Assembly (NCBI RefSeq): GCF_015207375.1
Contig: NZ_JADEWY010000064.1
Span: 1 to 36,603, forward strand
Direction: 5' to 3'
Origin: Coleofasciculus sp. LEGE 07092
Lineage (GTDB): Bacteria > Cyanobacteriota > Cyanobacteriia > Cyanobacteriales > Coleofasciculaceae
Length of the DNA stretch: 36,603 nt
Made by a program: the position numbers and the translations under genes
Notes under the pieces: model-generated
Databases searched by the model: none
What the model saw: only the letters and a program-made list of their open reading frames with translations
Told to the model about the DNA's origin: nothing
In this document: piece after piece, positions 15,399 to 24,200 of the stretch
Position numbering within the stretch: the stretch's first letter is position 1
Layout: every line of letters starts with the position of its first letter

Positions 15399-16478
15399 TC
15401 AATTGCCTCGGCTGTAAAGGATTTGAGCGAGTTCGTTGCGCAATAGGGCTTCAGTCTGGGTATCTCCCAAGGCATTCGCCAGTGCGATCGCTTTTTCATA
15501 AAAAAGCCGAGTGTTCGCTAAGTCACCTTGAGATTGATAAAACAGCGCGTACATCCGTAGTGAGAGTAATTCTTCGCGGCGGTTTTCCTGTTCCTGAGCT
15601 AAAGCTAAGTGTCGGTCGAGGTATCGTAATGCTAGTAAATCGGGTCCTACTACACTGTATGACTTTGCCAAACCCCGCAGGGCGCGGAACTGATTGGGAA
15701 TATCGCGGCTATCCTCAGCCAGTTGCAGGGTGTATCGATAGGAACCGATCGCATCCTGGTACTGATTCAGTACTAAGTAGGCGTCTCCTAAGTTATTGCG
15801 TGTATTCGCTTCTCCGAGGGGATCGCCCAAGCGACGCCGCAAGGTTATAGCCGCTTCGTAGCGCTTAATTGCCTCCAGATAATCGCCCGCCTCGGCTGCG
15901 ACTAAACCTAGGTTGCTTAAGGTGAGTCCTTCCCCTTGCCGATTCCCTACAGAACGGGCGATTTCTAAGGCTTCTGCAAAACTTTCCTGCCCTGCTTCTA
16001 AATTCCCGCTTTGCAGCAAGAGGGTTCCTAAGTTATTTAAGCCGTAAACCTGCCCTTGAAAATCTCTCAGGTAACGGGCAACCCCTAAACGACGACGCAG
16101 GGCTTCTTCTGCTTGTGGGTAGCGCCCTAGGTTGGCATAGGTCAGACCTAAGTAATCGTAAGTTAAACCGAGTCCCTCAAAGTCACCAATTTGGTGATAA
16201 AGGTCGCGGGCTTGCTGCCAATAAGCGATCGCTTTCTCCAAATTCCCCTTGCGCTGCGCCTGTCCGCCCAGTCGCAGCAGTAAATCTGCTTCATTTCTGG
16301 CTTCCCCTTGAAGATCGTTATTTAAGGGGACTTGTAGTTGTTCTTGTAATGCCGGCGGTTCAGTTCCGGGTAAGGCAGGTTGACTCAATGCCCTCGGACT
16401 GGGCAGTAGTACTAAAGCTGGAAGCAAGGCGATTACACTCAGGGGCATCACCCCTACCGATAGATACCCTTTTTTCAT
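15399..16478 (-). CDS. Exported tetratricopeptide-repeat protein
   Basis: This 359-residue protein starts at ATG 16478 (a TTG lies one codon upstream). A signal peptide (KKGYLSVGVMPLSVIALLPALVLLP) is followed by about seven TPR units, for example GLGLTYDYLGLTYANLGRYPQAEEAL, VYGLNNLGTLLLQSGNLEAGQESF and EANTRNNLGDAYLVLNQYQDAIGSY. TPRs of this 40-residue spaced kind mediate protein-protein contacts. There is no CHAT or kinase domain. It lies 16 bp downstream of a sigma-70-like gene on the same strand, so the two probably form an operon. A periplasmic scaffold or sensing role linked to the sigma-like protein is inference. Confidence 0.82.
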   Translation of the reverse strand: MKKGYLSVGVMPLSVIALLPALVLLPSPRALSQPALPGTEPPALQEQLQVPLNNDLQGEARNEADLLLRLGGQAQRKGNLEKAIAYWQQARDLYHQIGDFEGLGLTYDYLGLTYANLGRYPQAEEALRRRLGVARYLRDFQGQVYGLNNLGTLLLQSGNLEAGQESFAEALEIARSVGNRQGEGLTLSNLGLVAAEAGDYLEAIKRYEAAITLRRRLGDPLGEANTRNNLGDAYLVLNQYQDAIGSYRYTLQLAEDSRDIPNQFRALRGLAKSYSVVGPDLLALRYLDRHLALAQEQENRREELLSLRMYALFYQSQGDLANTRLFYEKAIALANALGDTQTEALLRNELAQILYSRGN

Positions 16479-16494
16479 CAATGGTTCAATCCAT

Positions 16495-17154
16495 CTAAAT
16501 GGGTACAGCGTCTGGCTGCGACTCTGACACTGGCGGCGTTACTTGTGCCCTCAAGTAGATAACCCGAATATCTTCGGGTAAGTCAGCTTCTAAGATTTGA
16601 TATCCTTGCTGAAGCTGGGTTCTCACTTGGGCGGGTGAAATCGGTTCTCCCTCCGCTTGCAGGTAAGCTGCAATCCGGGTTTCGCTCCAGTGGAATGTCT
16701 GAGCCATAACTGTCATCAACCTCACCCCCGGTCGAAGTTTGTCTAGTGCCTGTTCTAGGTAACACCACAAGGGGGGAGGGGCTGCTTTTAGATCGTAGTG
16801 AATAGACTCGACTGACGGCAACTCTGCCTGGTTGATGCAGACAGCAGTCATATTGATCAGCCAATTTTGGAAAGAACTCGACTCAGTTGTTTGATCTTCG
16901 CGCAAATCCAGTCCCCGCAGTTCGTAGAACATATGACGCCAAGTCATGGCAAATAAGTAATCTGCTTGTACGGGCGATCGTGCCGAATGCCGAACTAAGG
17001 TATAGACAATCGGACTATAGCGGCAGAAAATTGCCGTGAAATACTTACCCTGCTCTGGATGGCGCTGAAATAAAGTGAGCAGTTCGCGATCGCTGTAATG
17101 AAACAGCGATTTGACGAAGGGATGATTGGATTCTGAAAAATGCGGAATATGCAC
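16495..17154 (-). CDS. Sigma-70-like (ECF-type) regulatory protein
   Basis: This 219-residue cytosolic protein has a GTG start at 17154, since no internal ATG precedes the conserved part. The first half resembles sigma region 2 (ELLTLFQRHPEQGKYFTAIF, CRYSPIVYTLVRHSARSP, FAMTWRHMFYELRGL). The second half resembles region 4 with a helix-turn-helix (LDKLRPGVRLMTVMAQTFHW, SETRIAAYL, VRTQLQQGYQILEADLPEDI). Similarity is distant, and the usual DAEDLxQE motif is replaced by QADYLFAMTW, so RNA polymerase binding needs proof. It is upstream of, and probably cotranscribed with, the exported TPR protein gene, an arrangement like sigma/anti-sigma pairs. Confidence 0.6.
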   Translation of the reverse strand: MHIPHFSESNHPFVKSLFHYSDRELLTLFQRHPEQGKYFTAIFCRYSPIVYTLVRHSARSPVQADYLFAMTWRHMFYELRGLDLREDQTTESSSFQNWLINMTAVCINQAELPSVESIHYDLKAAPPPLWCYLEQALDKLRPGVRLMTVMAQTFHWSETRIAAYLQAEGEPISPAQVRTQLQQGYQILEADLPEDIRVIYLRAQVTPPVSESQPDAVPI

Positions 17155-17662
17155 GGGTATCTTAATAACAGCTCAAATCAGGACAATTAGAGCAGATGCC
17201 TCCCCCTATAGTTACACGGTCTTCCTCTGGTAAAGAGGCGATTTAGTGTTTTCCTGACAGCGAGGTTACAGGCAACCAACGAGTGAGTGACACATCAAGG
17301 TGATCAGATGTTCTCCAGCCAGGTGATTGTTGAACTTAGCTAGAATTAGTACCATCTATGGACAGGTCTGATGGTAATAATCTTACAGGAAAGCGATATA
17401 GAGACATTAACATAGAGACATTAACGCTGCTATCAAAATTGTCAAAGCAGCACTTCGTACCGTAGGGCATACGGGAACATTCCAGGACTACTGGATAAAC
17501 GCTTCTGGACAGATGAGCCTCTTGTGTCTTGATGAAAATCAATATACTAAGCTCGCTGAGTGAAGGAAGAATCTCACGCGATTTTAGACGTGGGAGTGTC
17601 AACTGTAACTTCGACAACGAATTCATCAAGGTTAAAATCATCTCAGCACGCTTTGTTAGTTC
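17155..17662. other. Gene-free stretch with a 14-bp tandem duplication
   Basis: About 500 bp separate the sigma-like gene from the VOC gene. One perfect tandem duplication, ATAGAGACATTAAC twice (17398-17411 and 17412-17425), is the only clear structure. A minus-strand open frame across 17336-17641 has Ser/Leu-rich composition and no ribosome-binding site, and I do not believe it is a gene. Confidence 0.4.
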
Positions 17663-18256
17663 ATGATTTTATCAGTGGATACTATTTCCTTACTACTTCC
17701 GTCCATCCTGGCACCTGGCGCTTTTATACCCTCTCTGGATAGCCTGTTTTCCACGCAGGGGATCATGGTAATGCTGCTCGCTGCTTACGCCGTTGCCATG
17801 TGGATGTTTTTAACTAGCGCTCCAAAAGTCTACACCATGATGGTGTCGGATTTAGAGGTGGCGCGGCAGTTCTATGAAGGCTTGCTGGAATTATCAGCGG
17901 CAGAGGTGCCGTTACATTATTACTACAACTACGAGCAAACCTTAGGAGCCACAGGCATCGACCCCCTTTATATGTCTGCCGGCACCGGAACCGCAAGTGC
18001 TACTCAGCTACAAGGTACTGAGGGTTTGTGGTATCAGCTCAAAAAGGATACGCAGTTACACGTCATTTCCGGAGCAAGCTACGGTCAAAAAAATCGCCAC
18101 CGTCATGTCTGTTTTGATCATGACTGTCTCGAACAGGTATTGATGCGAGTGCAAATGCGACGCCTTAAGTATAAAGTTCGGGAGCAAAAGCCGCTGAATT
18201 TTTTGGTGAAGGATGTGGAAGGGCGCGTAATTGAAATGGCGGAAGTGTCGAATTAG
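17663..18256 (+). CDS. Membrane-anchored VOC (glyoxalase/dioxygenase-fold) protein
   Basis: This is a 197-residue frame; ATG 17765, with AGGGGATC just upstream, is an alternative start giving 163 residues and may be the real one. One hydrophobic segment (VMLLAAYAVAMWMFL) is followed by a vicinal-oxygen-chelate-like domain. KVYTMMVSDLEVARQFYEGLL is the typical first beta-alpha unit, and HRHVCFDHDCLEQVLMRV, PLNFLVKDVEGRVIEMAEV the second. The VOC superfamily includes glyoxalase I, ring-cleavage dioxygenases and antibiotic-binding proteins; substrate and metal use are unknown. Confidence 0.72.
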   Translation: MILSVDTISLLLPSILAPGAFIPSLDSLFSTQGIMVMLLAAYAVAMWMFLTSAPKVYTMMVSDLEVARQFYEGLLELSAAEVPLHYYYNYEQTLGATGIDPLYMSAGTGTASATQLQGTEGLWYQLKKDTQLHVISGASYGQKNRHRHVCFDHDCLEQVLMRVQMRRLKYKVREQKPLNFLVKDVEGRVIEMAEVSN

Positions 18257-18323
18257 AGTTGAAAAGCATTAAGCTCATTCCCTGCATCGGCGAACCCGGC
18301 AAGAGTTAAAACTCCTTTCATAA

Positions 18324-18463
18324 CTTGCACCATTCTCAACACGTCGAAAAACAAGAGCCTCCCAGCCCCCTTCCCACCTCTTCCTAACCCTCTCCTACTC
18401 TTGAGATTTTATTCATGGAGGGGTTGGGGGAGGGGTCAAATGGCTAATTGCAAATGGTGCAAG
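18324..18463. repeat. Small inverted-repeat element with CTTGCACCATT ends
   Basis: CTTGCACCATT (18324-18334) is repeated in inverted orientation as AATGGTGCAAG (18453-18463). The 118 bp between are non-coding and include a pyrimidine-rich arm (about 18355-18400) and a purine-rich arm (18417-18437) that could partly pair. The same end, extended to 16 bp, recurs at 29528-29543. This looks like a non-autonomous mobile element or dispersed repeat. Confidence 0.5.
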
Positions 18464-18469
18464 ATCTGA

Positions 18470-18708
18470 GATTTAACCCAATCGGTAGGGTGGAAGAGGA
18501 TGGGTACCTAAACCAAACAGGTTTCCAACTAATCCGATTTAACCCACTCGGTAGGGTATCTCGTCAATACAATACAGGTGAAGAGCTGTCTTCTACAGTT
18601 TCCAACTAATCCGATTTAACCCAATCGGTAGGGAGTTCCACTACTCCTTCTTATGGTAGTACATCCCTTCACGTTTCCAACTAATCCGATTTAACCCAAT
18701 CGGTAGGG
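18470..18708. CRISPR. Short CRISPR array, three full and one truncated repeat, no cas genes nearby
   Basis: Three 36-bp repeats lie at 18521-18556, 18598-18633 and 18673-18708. Each begins GTTTCCAACTAATCC and ends ATCGGTAGGG or CTCGGTAGGG; the first has one mismatch. Spacers of 41 and 39 bp (18557-18597, 18634-18672) are unrelated to each other. A fourth copy keeps only its last 21 bp (18470-18490) and is followed by a 30-bp gap. The repeat contains an inverted CCGATT...AATCGG pair that can fold. Read on the minus strand, the repeat ends GTTGGAAAC, like the 3' handle ends of other cyanobacterial repeats, and the degenerate copy would then be the trailer end. The array is probably an orphan or relic; no Cas protein is encoded in this window. 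Confidence 0.78.
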
Positions 18709-18968
18709 AGTTCGTCTAGCAGCCCTTGCCCAGTAAAGGTTTCAGCCGCTAAATCGATACCACTACTGAAATTATAATGCATCCTTCCAAAAATTGCTCC
18801 AAACACATACCTCAAATCCTATCCCAGTAAGGCATCGACACCACTCAAAGGAAAATATAAGGTTTCAGCGATTGGGCGAGTGGTGTCGATAAACATCTGA
18901 AAATTGCCCTCAAACCTAGATACATCAAACTATTAAGACCTTAGATAGGCATTTGAGGCAAAGCACTC
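18709..18968. other. Repeat-rich region flanking the CRISPR array, with a 13-bp perfect inverted repeat
   Basis: ATCGACACCACTC (18834-18846) is perfectly repeated in inverted orientation at 18878-18890. GGTTTCAGC occurs at about 18738 and again at about 18861. A related copy, ATCGATACCACTAC, lies near 18754, and CCCAGTAAAGG/CCCAGTAAGG precede these. No open frame is present. If the CRISPR is read on the minus strand, this is where its leader would be. Confidence 0.5.
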
Positions 18969-18996
18969 TTGTTCCAGAACCAACTTGTAGTATAAT
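18969..18996 (+). promoter_or_regulatory. Sigma-70-type promoter of the Eis-like gene
   Basis: TTGTTC (18969-18974) and TATAAT (18991-18996) are separated by 16 bp, placing the start of transcription about 30 bp before ATG 19033. The -10 box is consensus and the -35 box four of six. Confidence 0.55.
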
Positions 18997-19032
18997 AGAC
19001 AACATATTGTATTATAAGGGTGCGACATCGAT

Positions 19033-20211
19033 ATGAGTTCTCAGCTCGAATATGGCACCGTCTCCAGTCCAGAAGACGCTCAACAACTTGGGAAACTGCT
19101 GTCTCAGTGCTTTGGCGATTCGCTCACCGATTGGCAACCCTACTTTGAAAGTATCGGTCAAGACAACTTCCGGTGCATCCGCCAAGCAGGACAAGTCGTT
19201 GGTGGCTTGGCGATTTACTTTATGGGGCAATGGTATGGTAGTCAACTCGTACCCATGGCAGGAATTGCGGCAGTTGGTATCGCACCAGAGTCTCGCGGTA
19301 CAGGCGCGGCTTATGAACTGATGAAAGGCACTCTTCAAGAACTATATGATCGCGGAGTGCCAATTTCAACACTCTATGCAGCCACTCAAGTCCTCTATCG
19401 GAAAGTCGGGTACGAACAAGGGGGAAGCCGATGTTGTTGGGAATTATCAACACAGAGCATTCAGATTAAAGACCGCCATCTCCCCATACAAAGCATAACG
19501 CCTGTGGGTTACGAAGCCTTTCAAGACCTGTATTCCCAACAGGCTCAACTTAACAACGGTAACTTAGCTCGACATCAAGCCCTCTGGAAACGAGTGGTAG
19601 AATCATCGAATGAACAGCCCATTTATGCCTATTTGCTCGGTTCAGAAAATCAGCCAGAGGGTTATGTTATTTTTACTCAACGTCAAGAAACTGGAGGATT
19701 GCTGATAGGGATAAAGGATTGGGTAGTGCTAACTCCAGCCGCAGCACGTCGGTTTTGGACATTCTTAGCTGACCATCGCTCCCAGGTAAGTCGGGTGCGT
19801 TGGTTTAGTTCACCAATGGATTCTTTAACGCTATTGCTACCCGAACAAACCGCTAAAATCCACCAACAAGAACGCTGGATGCTGCGAATCATTGACGTGC
19901 CGAAAGCTCTCAAAAAACGAGGGTATCCTTTAAGTATTGACACCGAATTGCACTTACAAGTCCGAGACGATTTGTTTCCCCAAAATAACAGCAACTTTGT
20001 CTTTAACGTTTCTGCGGGACGCGGTGAAGTAACCAAGGGAGGAAAGGGCGAATTCTGCTTGGATGTACGCGGTTTAGCCTCTCTTTACACAGGGTTATTT
20101 ACCCCTCACCAACTGCAACTCATCGGTCATTTAGACGCTACAACAGAGGCACTTTCAAGAGCAACACAGCTATTTTCCGGTTCCTCACCGTGGATGCCAG
20201 ATTTCTTTTAA
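19033..20211 (+). CDS. Eis-like GNAT N-acetyltransferase
   Basis: This is a 392-residue cytosolic protein. The N-terminal GNAT domain holds the acetyl-CoA loop in VGIAPESRGTGAAYELMKG (RGTGAA at 88-93), preceded by a beta strand GIAAVGIAP. A second, degenerate GNAT-like part and a C-terminal SCP2-like region (FVFNVSAGRGEVTKGGKGEFCLDVRGLASLYTG) follow, the order typical of Eis proteins. Mycobacterial Eis acetylates amines of aminoglycosides and proteins. Bacterial homologues vary, so the substrate is unknown. A consensus promoter is directly upstream. Confidence 0.85.
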   Translation: MSSQLEYGTVSSPEDAQQLGKLLSQCFGDSLTDWQPYFESIGQDNFRCIRQAGQVVGGLAIYFMGQWYGSQLVPMAGIAAVGIAPESRGTGAAYELMKGTLQELYDRGVPISTLYAATQVLYRKVGYEQGGSRCCWELSTQSIQIKDRHLPIQSITPVGYEAFQDLYSQQAQLNNGNLARHQALWKRVVESSNEQPIYAYLLGSENQPEGYVIFTQRQETGGLLIGIKDWVVLTPAAARRFWTFLADHRSQVSRVRWFSSPMDSLTLLLPEQTAKIHQQERWMLRIIDVPKALKKRGYPLSIDTELHLQVRDDLFPQNNSNFVFNVSAGRGEVTKGGKGEFCLDVRGLASLYTGLFTPHQLQLIGHLDATTEALSRATQLFSGSSPWMPDFF

Positions 20212-20239
20212 TCACTTTTTGAAATTTTAATTTTAATTC

Positions 20240-21163
20240 ATGCCACTCCATCAAACCTCTGGTCGTTGGCACTTGGGGCTAGGGCTATCTCTAGTGACAG
20301 TTTTCATGTGGGGAATTCTGCCCTTGGGTTTAACTGTAACCCTCCAAGTACTCGATATCTACACACTTACTTGGTGTCGCTTTCTGATAGCGTTTGGGTT
20401 GCTGGTTCTGTACTTAACGGCACGGCAGCAACTTCCCTCACTGCAACAACTGCGTTCGGCTTCCCCAAAACTGTTAGCGATCGCTACAGTATTTTTGGGG
20501 CTAAATTATCTACTTTACCTGCAAGGACTCGATCAGACCTCCCCTACCAATGCCCAAGTACTGATTCAATTGGCTCCAGTTCTGCTGGGTTTAGGAGCTT
20601 TAGCCGTGTTCAAAGAACGTTATACTCTGCGTCAATGGTCAGGTTTGGGTATTCTGACGGTGGGGTTAGCTCTCTTCTTTCACGAGCAACTCAAGATAGT
20701 ACTCACTACACCATCGACTTATCTGCTAGGTAATTGCATCATTGTTTTAGCAGCAGCAACTTGGGCAGTTTATGCCCTTGCTCAGAAACAGCTTTTGCAA
20801 AAATTACCGTCCACAACCATAATGCTGGTAATTTATGGGGGCTGTGCTATCTCCTTCACTCCTATTGCGGCACCGCAACCTATTCTCACCTTGAGTCCTT
20901 TACACCTGAGTTTATTGCTATTTTGCGGTTTGAATACCCTAATTGCCTACGGAGCTTTTGCAGAAGCTTTGGAACATTGGGAAGCATCCCAAGTCAGCGC
21001 CGTCCTAGCGCTAACACCTTTAGTGACATTAAGTTCAGTTTGGATTGCTTCCCGCTTTGTTCCTACTCTGATTGCACCCGAACACTGGACAGTCTTGGGA
21101 CTGTTGGGTGCTGTTTTAGTGGTTTGCGGTTCGATGGCTATTGCTGTGGGACGGAAGCGATAA
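20240..21163 (+). CDS. DMT-superfamily (EamA) transporter
   Basis: This 307-residue inner-membrane protein has about ten hydrophobic segments forming two EamA halves. The first contains LNYLLYLQGLDQTSPTNAQVLIQLAPVLLGL and ALAVFKERYTLRQWSGLGILTVG; the second contains ALEHWEASQVSAVLALTPLVTL and ends LLGAVLVVCGSMAIAVG. The family exports amino acids, nucleotide sugars and other metabolites, and sequence alone does not give the substrate. It begins 28 bp after the Eis-like gene on the same strand, so cotranscription is likely. Confidence 0.88.
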   Translation: MPLHQTSGRWHLGLGLSLVTVFMWGILPLGLTVTLQVLDIYTLTWCRFLIAFGLLVLYLTARQQLPSLQQLRSASPKLLAIATVFLGLNYLLYLQGLDQTSPTNAQVLIQLAPVLLGLGALAVFKERYTLRQWSGLGILTVGLALFFHEQLKIVLTTPSTYLLGNCIIVLAAATWAVYALAQKQLLQKLPSTTIMLVIYGGCAISFTPIAAPQPILTLSPLHLSLLLFCGLNTLIAYGAFAEALEHWEASQVSAVLALTPLVTLSSVWIASRFVPTLIAPEHWTVLGLLGAVLVVCGSMAIAVGRKR

Positions 21164-21265
21164 CGTCTCGATTGGGTAAAATGCAGCCTAGTAGGGGTAG
21201 GGTGTGGGGTGTAGACAAGGAGACTTTTGAGGTTTTACTCATCCCCCCATCTCCCCCACTTCTAC

Positions 21266-24200
21266 CTAAAAGCGATTTTCATACTCAATCAGCAATCTAC
21301 TCTCCCCAGAAAAATCTGTACTACCCCGTAGCAAAACATTATCGTTGAGCCGATAGCGCAGACCCAATTGGGGAGAATCGTCTACAGTTATATCTTTCAA
21401 CACTGAAACTGAGATATTGTCGGTAATATCGACCCCAGCTTCCGCAGCCACCCCTAGGGTGGAAGTGCGCCGTTCGTCATCGGTCGTGAGGGTAGGGAAC
21501 AAGCGAAACTCCGCCAATCCCAAAGCGTCACCGATGATATTGCTGACATTACCCAGTAGCGCTGACCCGGCAAGGTTCGCTAAACCCAGGGTCGTATCTC
21601 CCCGACCCAAGGTATCCACAAAACTGCCGCCCAAAAGTGCCACAATTTCCGCTTCGCTACGGGCGGGAGTGCTGGTTAGTTCCAACTGATCTGTTAGTTC
21701 GCTAGCCGGTCCTTCAACATTTGCCACAATGCGAACCGTTTGCACCCGACCGACACCGAAGTCTGGGGCATCGATAATCTCAGCAGACTCAGGACCTTTT
21801 GCCAGTCGCCGTTGGGAGGCTTCAGCAACCGATGCAACCAAACGTACATCTAAATAAGGGTCTAGTCCTTGACTGGGAGTAAATACGGCAGTATTTTCAT
21901 AACCCCGTGCCAACCGGAATTGGGTAGTAAAGAGATTCACCTGACCGCGCCGTAATTCAATCTCACCTTGAGGTTGCAAGTTATCCAGAGAACCGTTCAG
22001 AGTTAGCGCCCCTTGTGCGAGAAAATTCAAAATCGGAGCCTTCCTAATTTCAACGTTTCTAACCAGTTCGATTTCTAAGTCATTAAACTCAATGGGGATG
22101 CCAGACTCACCACCACCCCCTCCTGCAACCCCTGCACCTGTTGCTGCACCACTGCCTTGATCCGGTAGCGGCACAACTCCATTCACTAAGTTAATTTCAC
22201 CGCCAATGACCGGATTCAGAACTGTACCCGTCAGCACTACTTGACTTTCTTGAAGCTGACCTTTGTAAAGCCCTTTTAAATTGAGTGCCAGTTCGCCAAT
22301 ATTCACCGTCAGAGGATTTTCCTGAGGGGCACGTTGGTAAATAGGAATCGTTCCCGACGCCACAATTTGACCGCCACCGAAATTACCGATCAAGTTTTTC
22401 ACATCAACTTGGTTAAAATTAAACTCGATTTCGCCAGTAACATCCGTAAGCGGTTCGGGTAGAACTTGAGACGCAATGGTAGCATTCTGAACCGTGGCAA
22501 ATCCCTGAGCTATTAGGTCTGTGGGGCGACCTTGTTCTTGGTCAAAAGTGCCTTCAATCACCAAGTTCACATTCCCCATACCACCTTCCCAGGCAACTTG
22601 CTGACGGGTGAGTATGTTGAGTAGTGCCAGTCCCTCATCTTCAACATTGATATCGAGGGTGAGTTGGTCACTTTCTGGTGCAACGGCTTCAGGATAAGGT
22701 AGCTGGTAGGGGATGCTACCCGCCGCCGTTAGTAAGGGTTTGGCACCGGGGGCGGGAAGACTTTCGGCTGAAAAGTTGAGGCGGGCGTTGTTGTAACTGA
22801 AACTGCTCTCAATGGATTCAATTTGCTCTTGGTTGAGGGTGGCGTCTGTCACAGTGACTGCCCCTCTCACTTGCGGATTGGCAATACTACCAGAAAGAAG
22901 GGCAGTAGCATCAAGGCTGCCGGTAAAGCCAATTGCAGGTGGCAAATTCACCACATCTCGAATTGAAGCAATGGGGATGTTCTCCAACCGTAACTGACCC
23001 GATGGGGTTTCGCCACCAAGGGTGCCAGAGAAGATGGCAAAGCTCTCTCCTGATTGCAGGCGCACCGGCAGGAGAGTCAGCACACCATTTTGATAGGTGC
23101 CTTGGATCAGCGCCTGGTTCACCTCAAAGGTATCCCATTCCCAGTCTTCTCCCCGGATGTCAAATGCAGCATTAATGCCAGATGCCAAGGAGCCGCTCAA
23201 TTCAACCGTGCCACTAAAGGTGCCGTCGAGTTCCTCTAAGTCCGGTAAGCCAGAGGCTTGTTCCTCCTGTTGCTGCTGTCGTTCTAAGAGGGCTTCAATT
23301 TCCGAGAAGCGGCGCAGTTGGCTTTGCAGTTTACCCTCTGGCATTCCTACCGCAGCGATGTCTAAAGGAGCATTGAAGGTTGGACTTACGTCAGTTAGGT
23401 TGACTATTTGCAAGGCAGCAACTAAGGTTTCAAGTTGCCCTTCCTCAATGTTCAGCTCTCCCTGGAATTGAGGACCACTGGGAGTTTGGACGATATTACC
23501 CGATAACACATACCGATTTTCAGCCAGTTCGACTTCATTCCCCAACCGATCGCCAAAAATAGGACCTGCAAGCTCTACCCGGTTCAAGGCAACATCGAAG
23601 GTATTCAGATTGATGGCTAAATCTCCAGAGATATTTCCAACCAGGGGTTGATTCGCAAATGCTACGGGGACAGGCGCTATATCTCTAATTAAAGAAATTG
23701 GAATATTCTGCGCGTTCACTTGCAGTATATCCCCCTCACGGGTGCCTGTAGCGATCGCTTCGCCCCGTTGAATATCAAAGGAAACGGGTTGGTAGTCTGC
23801 TCCGAGTGCTACTTCAATGCGATCATTATTCCCTTGCAGATTAAGTTCCACCCCTTGCCCTGGCACCGTACTCACAAAACCGATGAGTAACGGTTCAAAC
23901 GCCAAACCACTAACGATAAAATCTGCGAGTGCTAAGTCGCCCTGAACTCTAGGGTTAGTAACTGTACCCGCAATCGTCCCCTCAAAATCAGCTAAACCCA
24001 CGACATCCACATCAGCCGCCGCCGCTGGCAGAAACGCCGAGAGTTGCTCTAAATTTAGGTCAGTTGCTGCCACATCCAAATTCAAATTATCAACGGCAGC
24101 TAAAAGTCCCTGATCAAACTGTGCTGGGTTGACTTCAACAAAGCCACTGGCGGAAAGTCCCTCAGCGGTAGCGTTTTGAATTTGTATCCCTTGCCCTGTC

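Noticed and set aside
17336-17641. 101-residue minus-strand open frame in the gap before the VOC gene
   Set aside because: Composition is not protein-like, it spans a tandem DNA duplication, and no start site or family pattern is visible.
18470-18890. End of a CRISPR-associated transposon (CAST)
   Set aside because: No tns or cas12k genes and no characteristic end-repeat set are present in the window; an ordinary orphan array is the simpler reading.
20734-21348. 204-residue plus-strand frame overlapping the DMT transporter gene
   Set aside because: It is the shifted frame of the transporter; Ser/Cys-rich composition is typical of a shadow frame.
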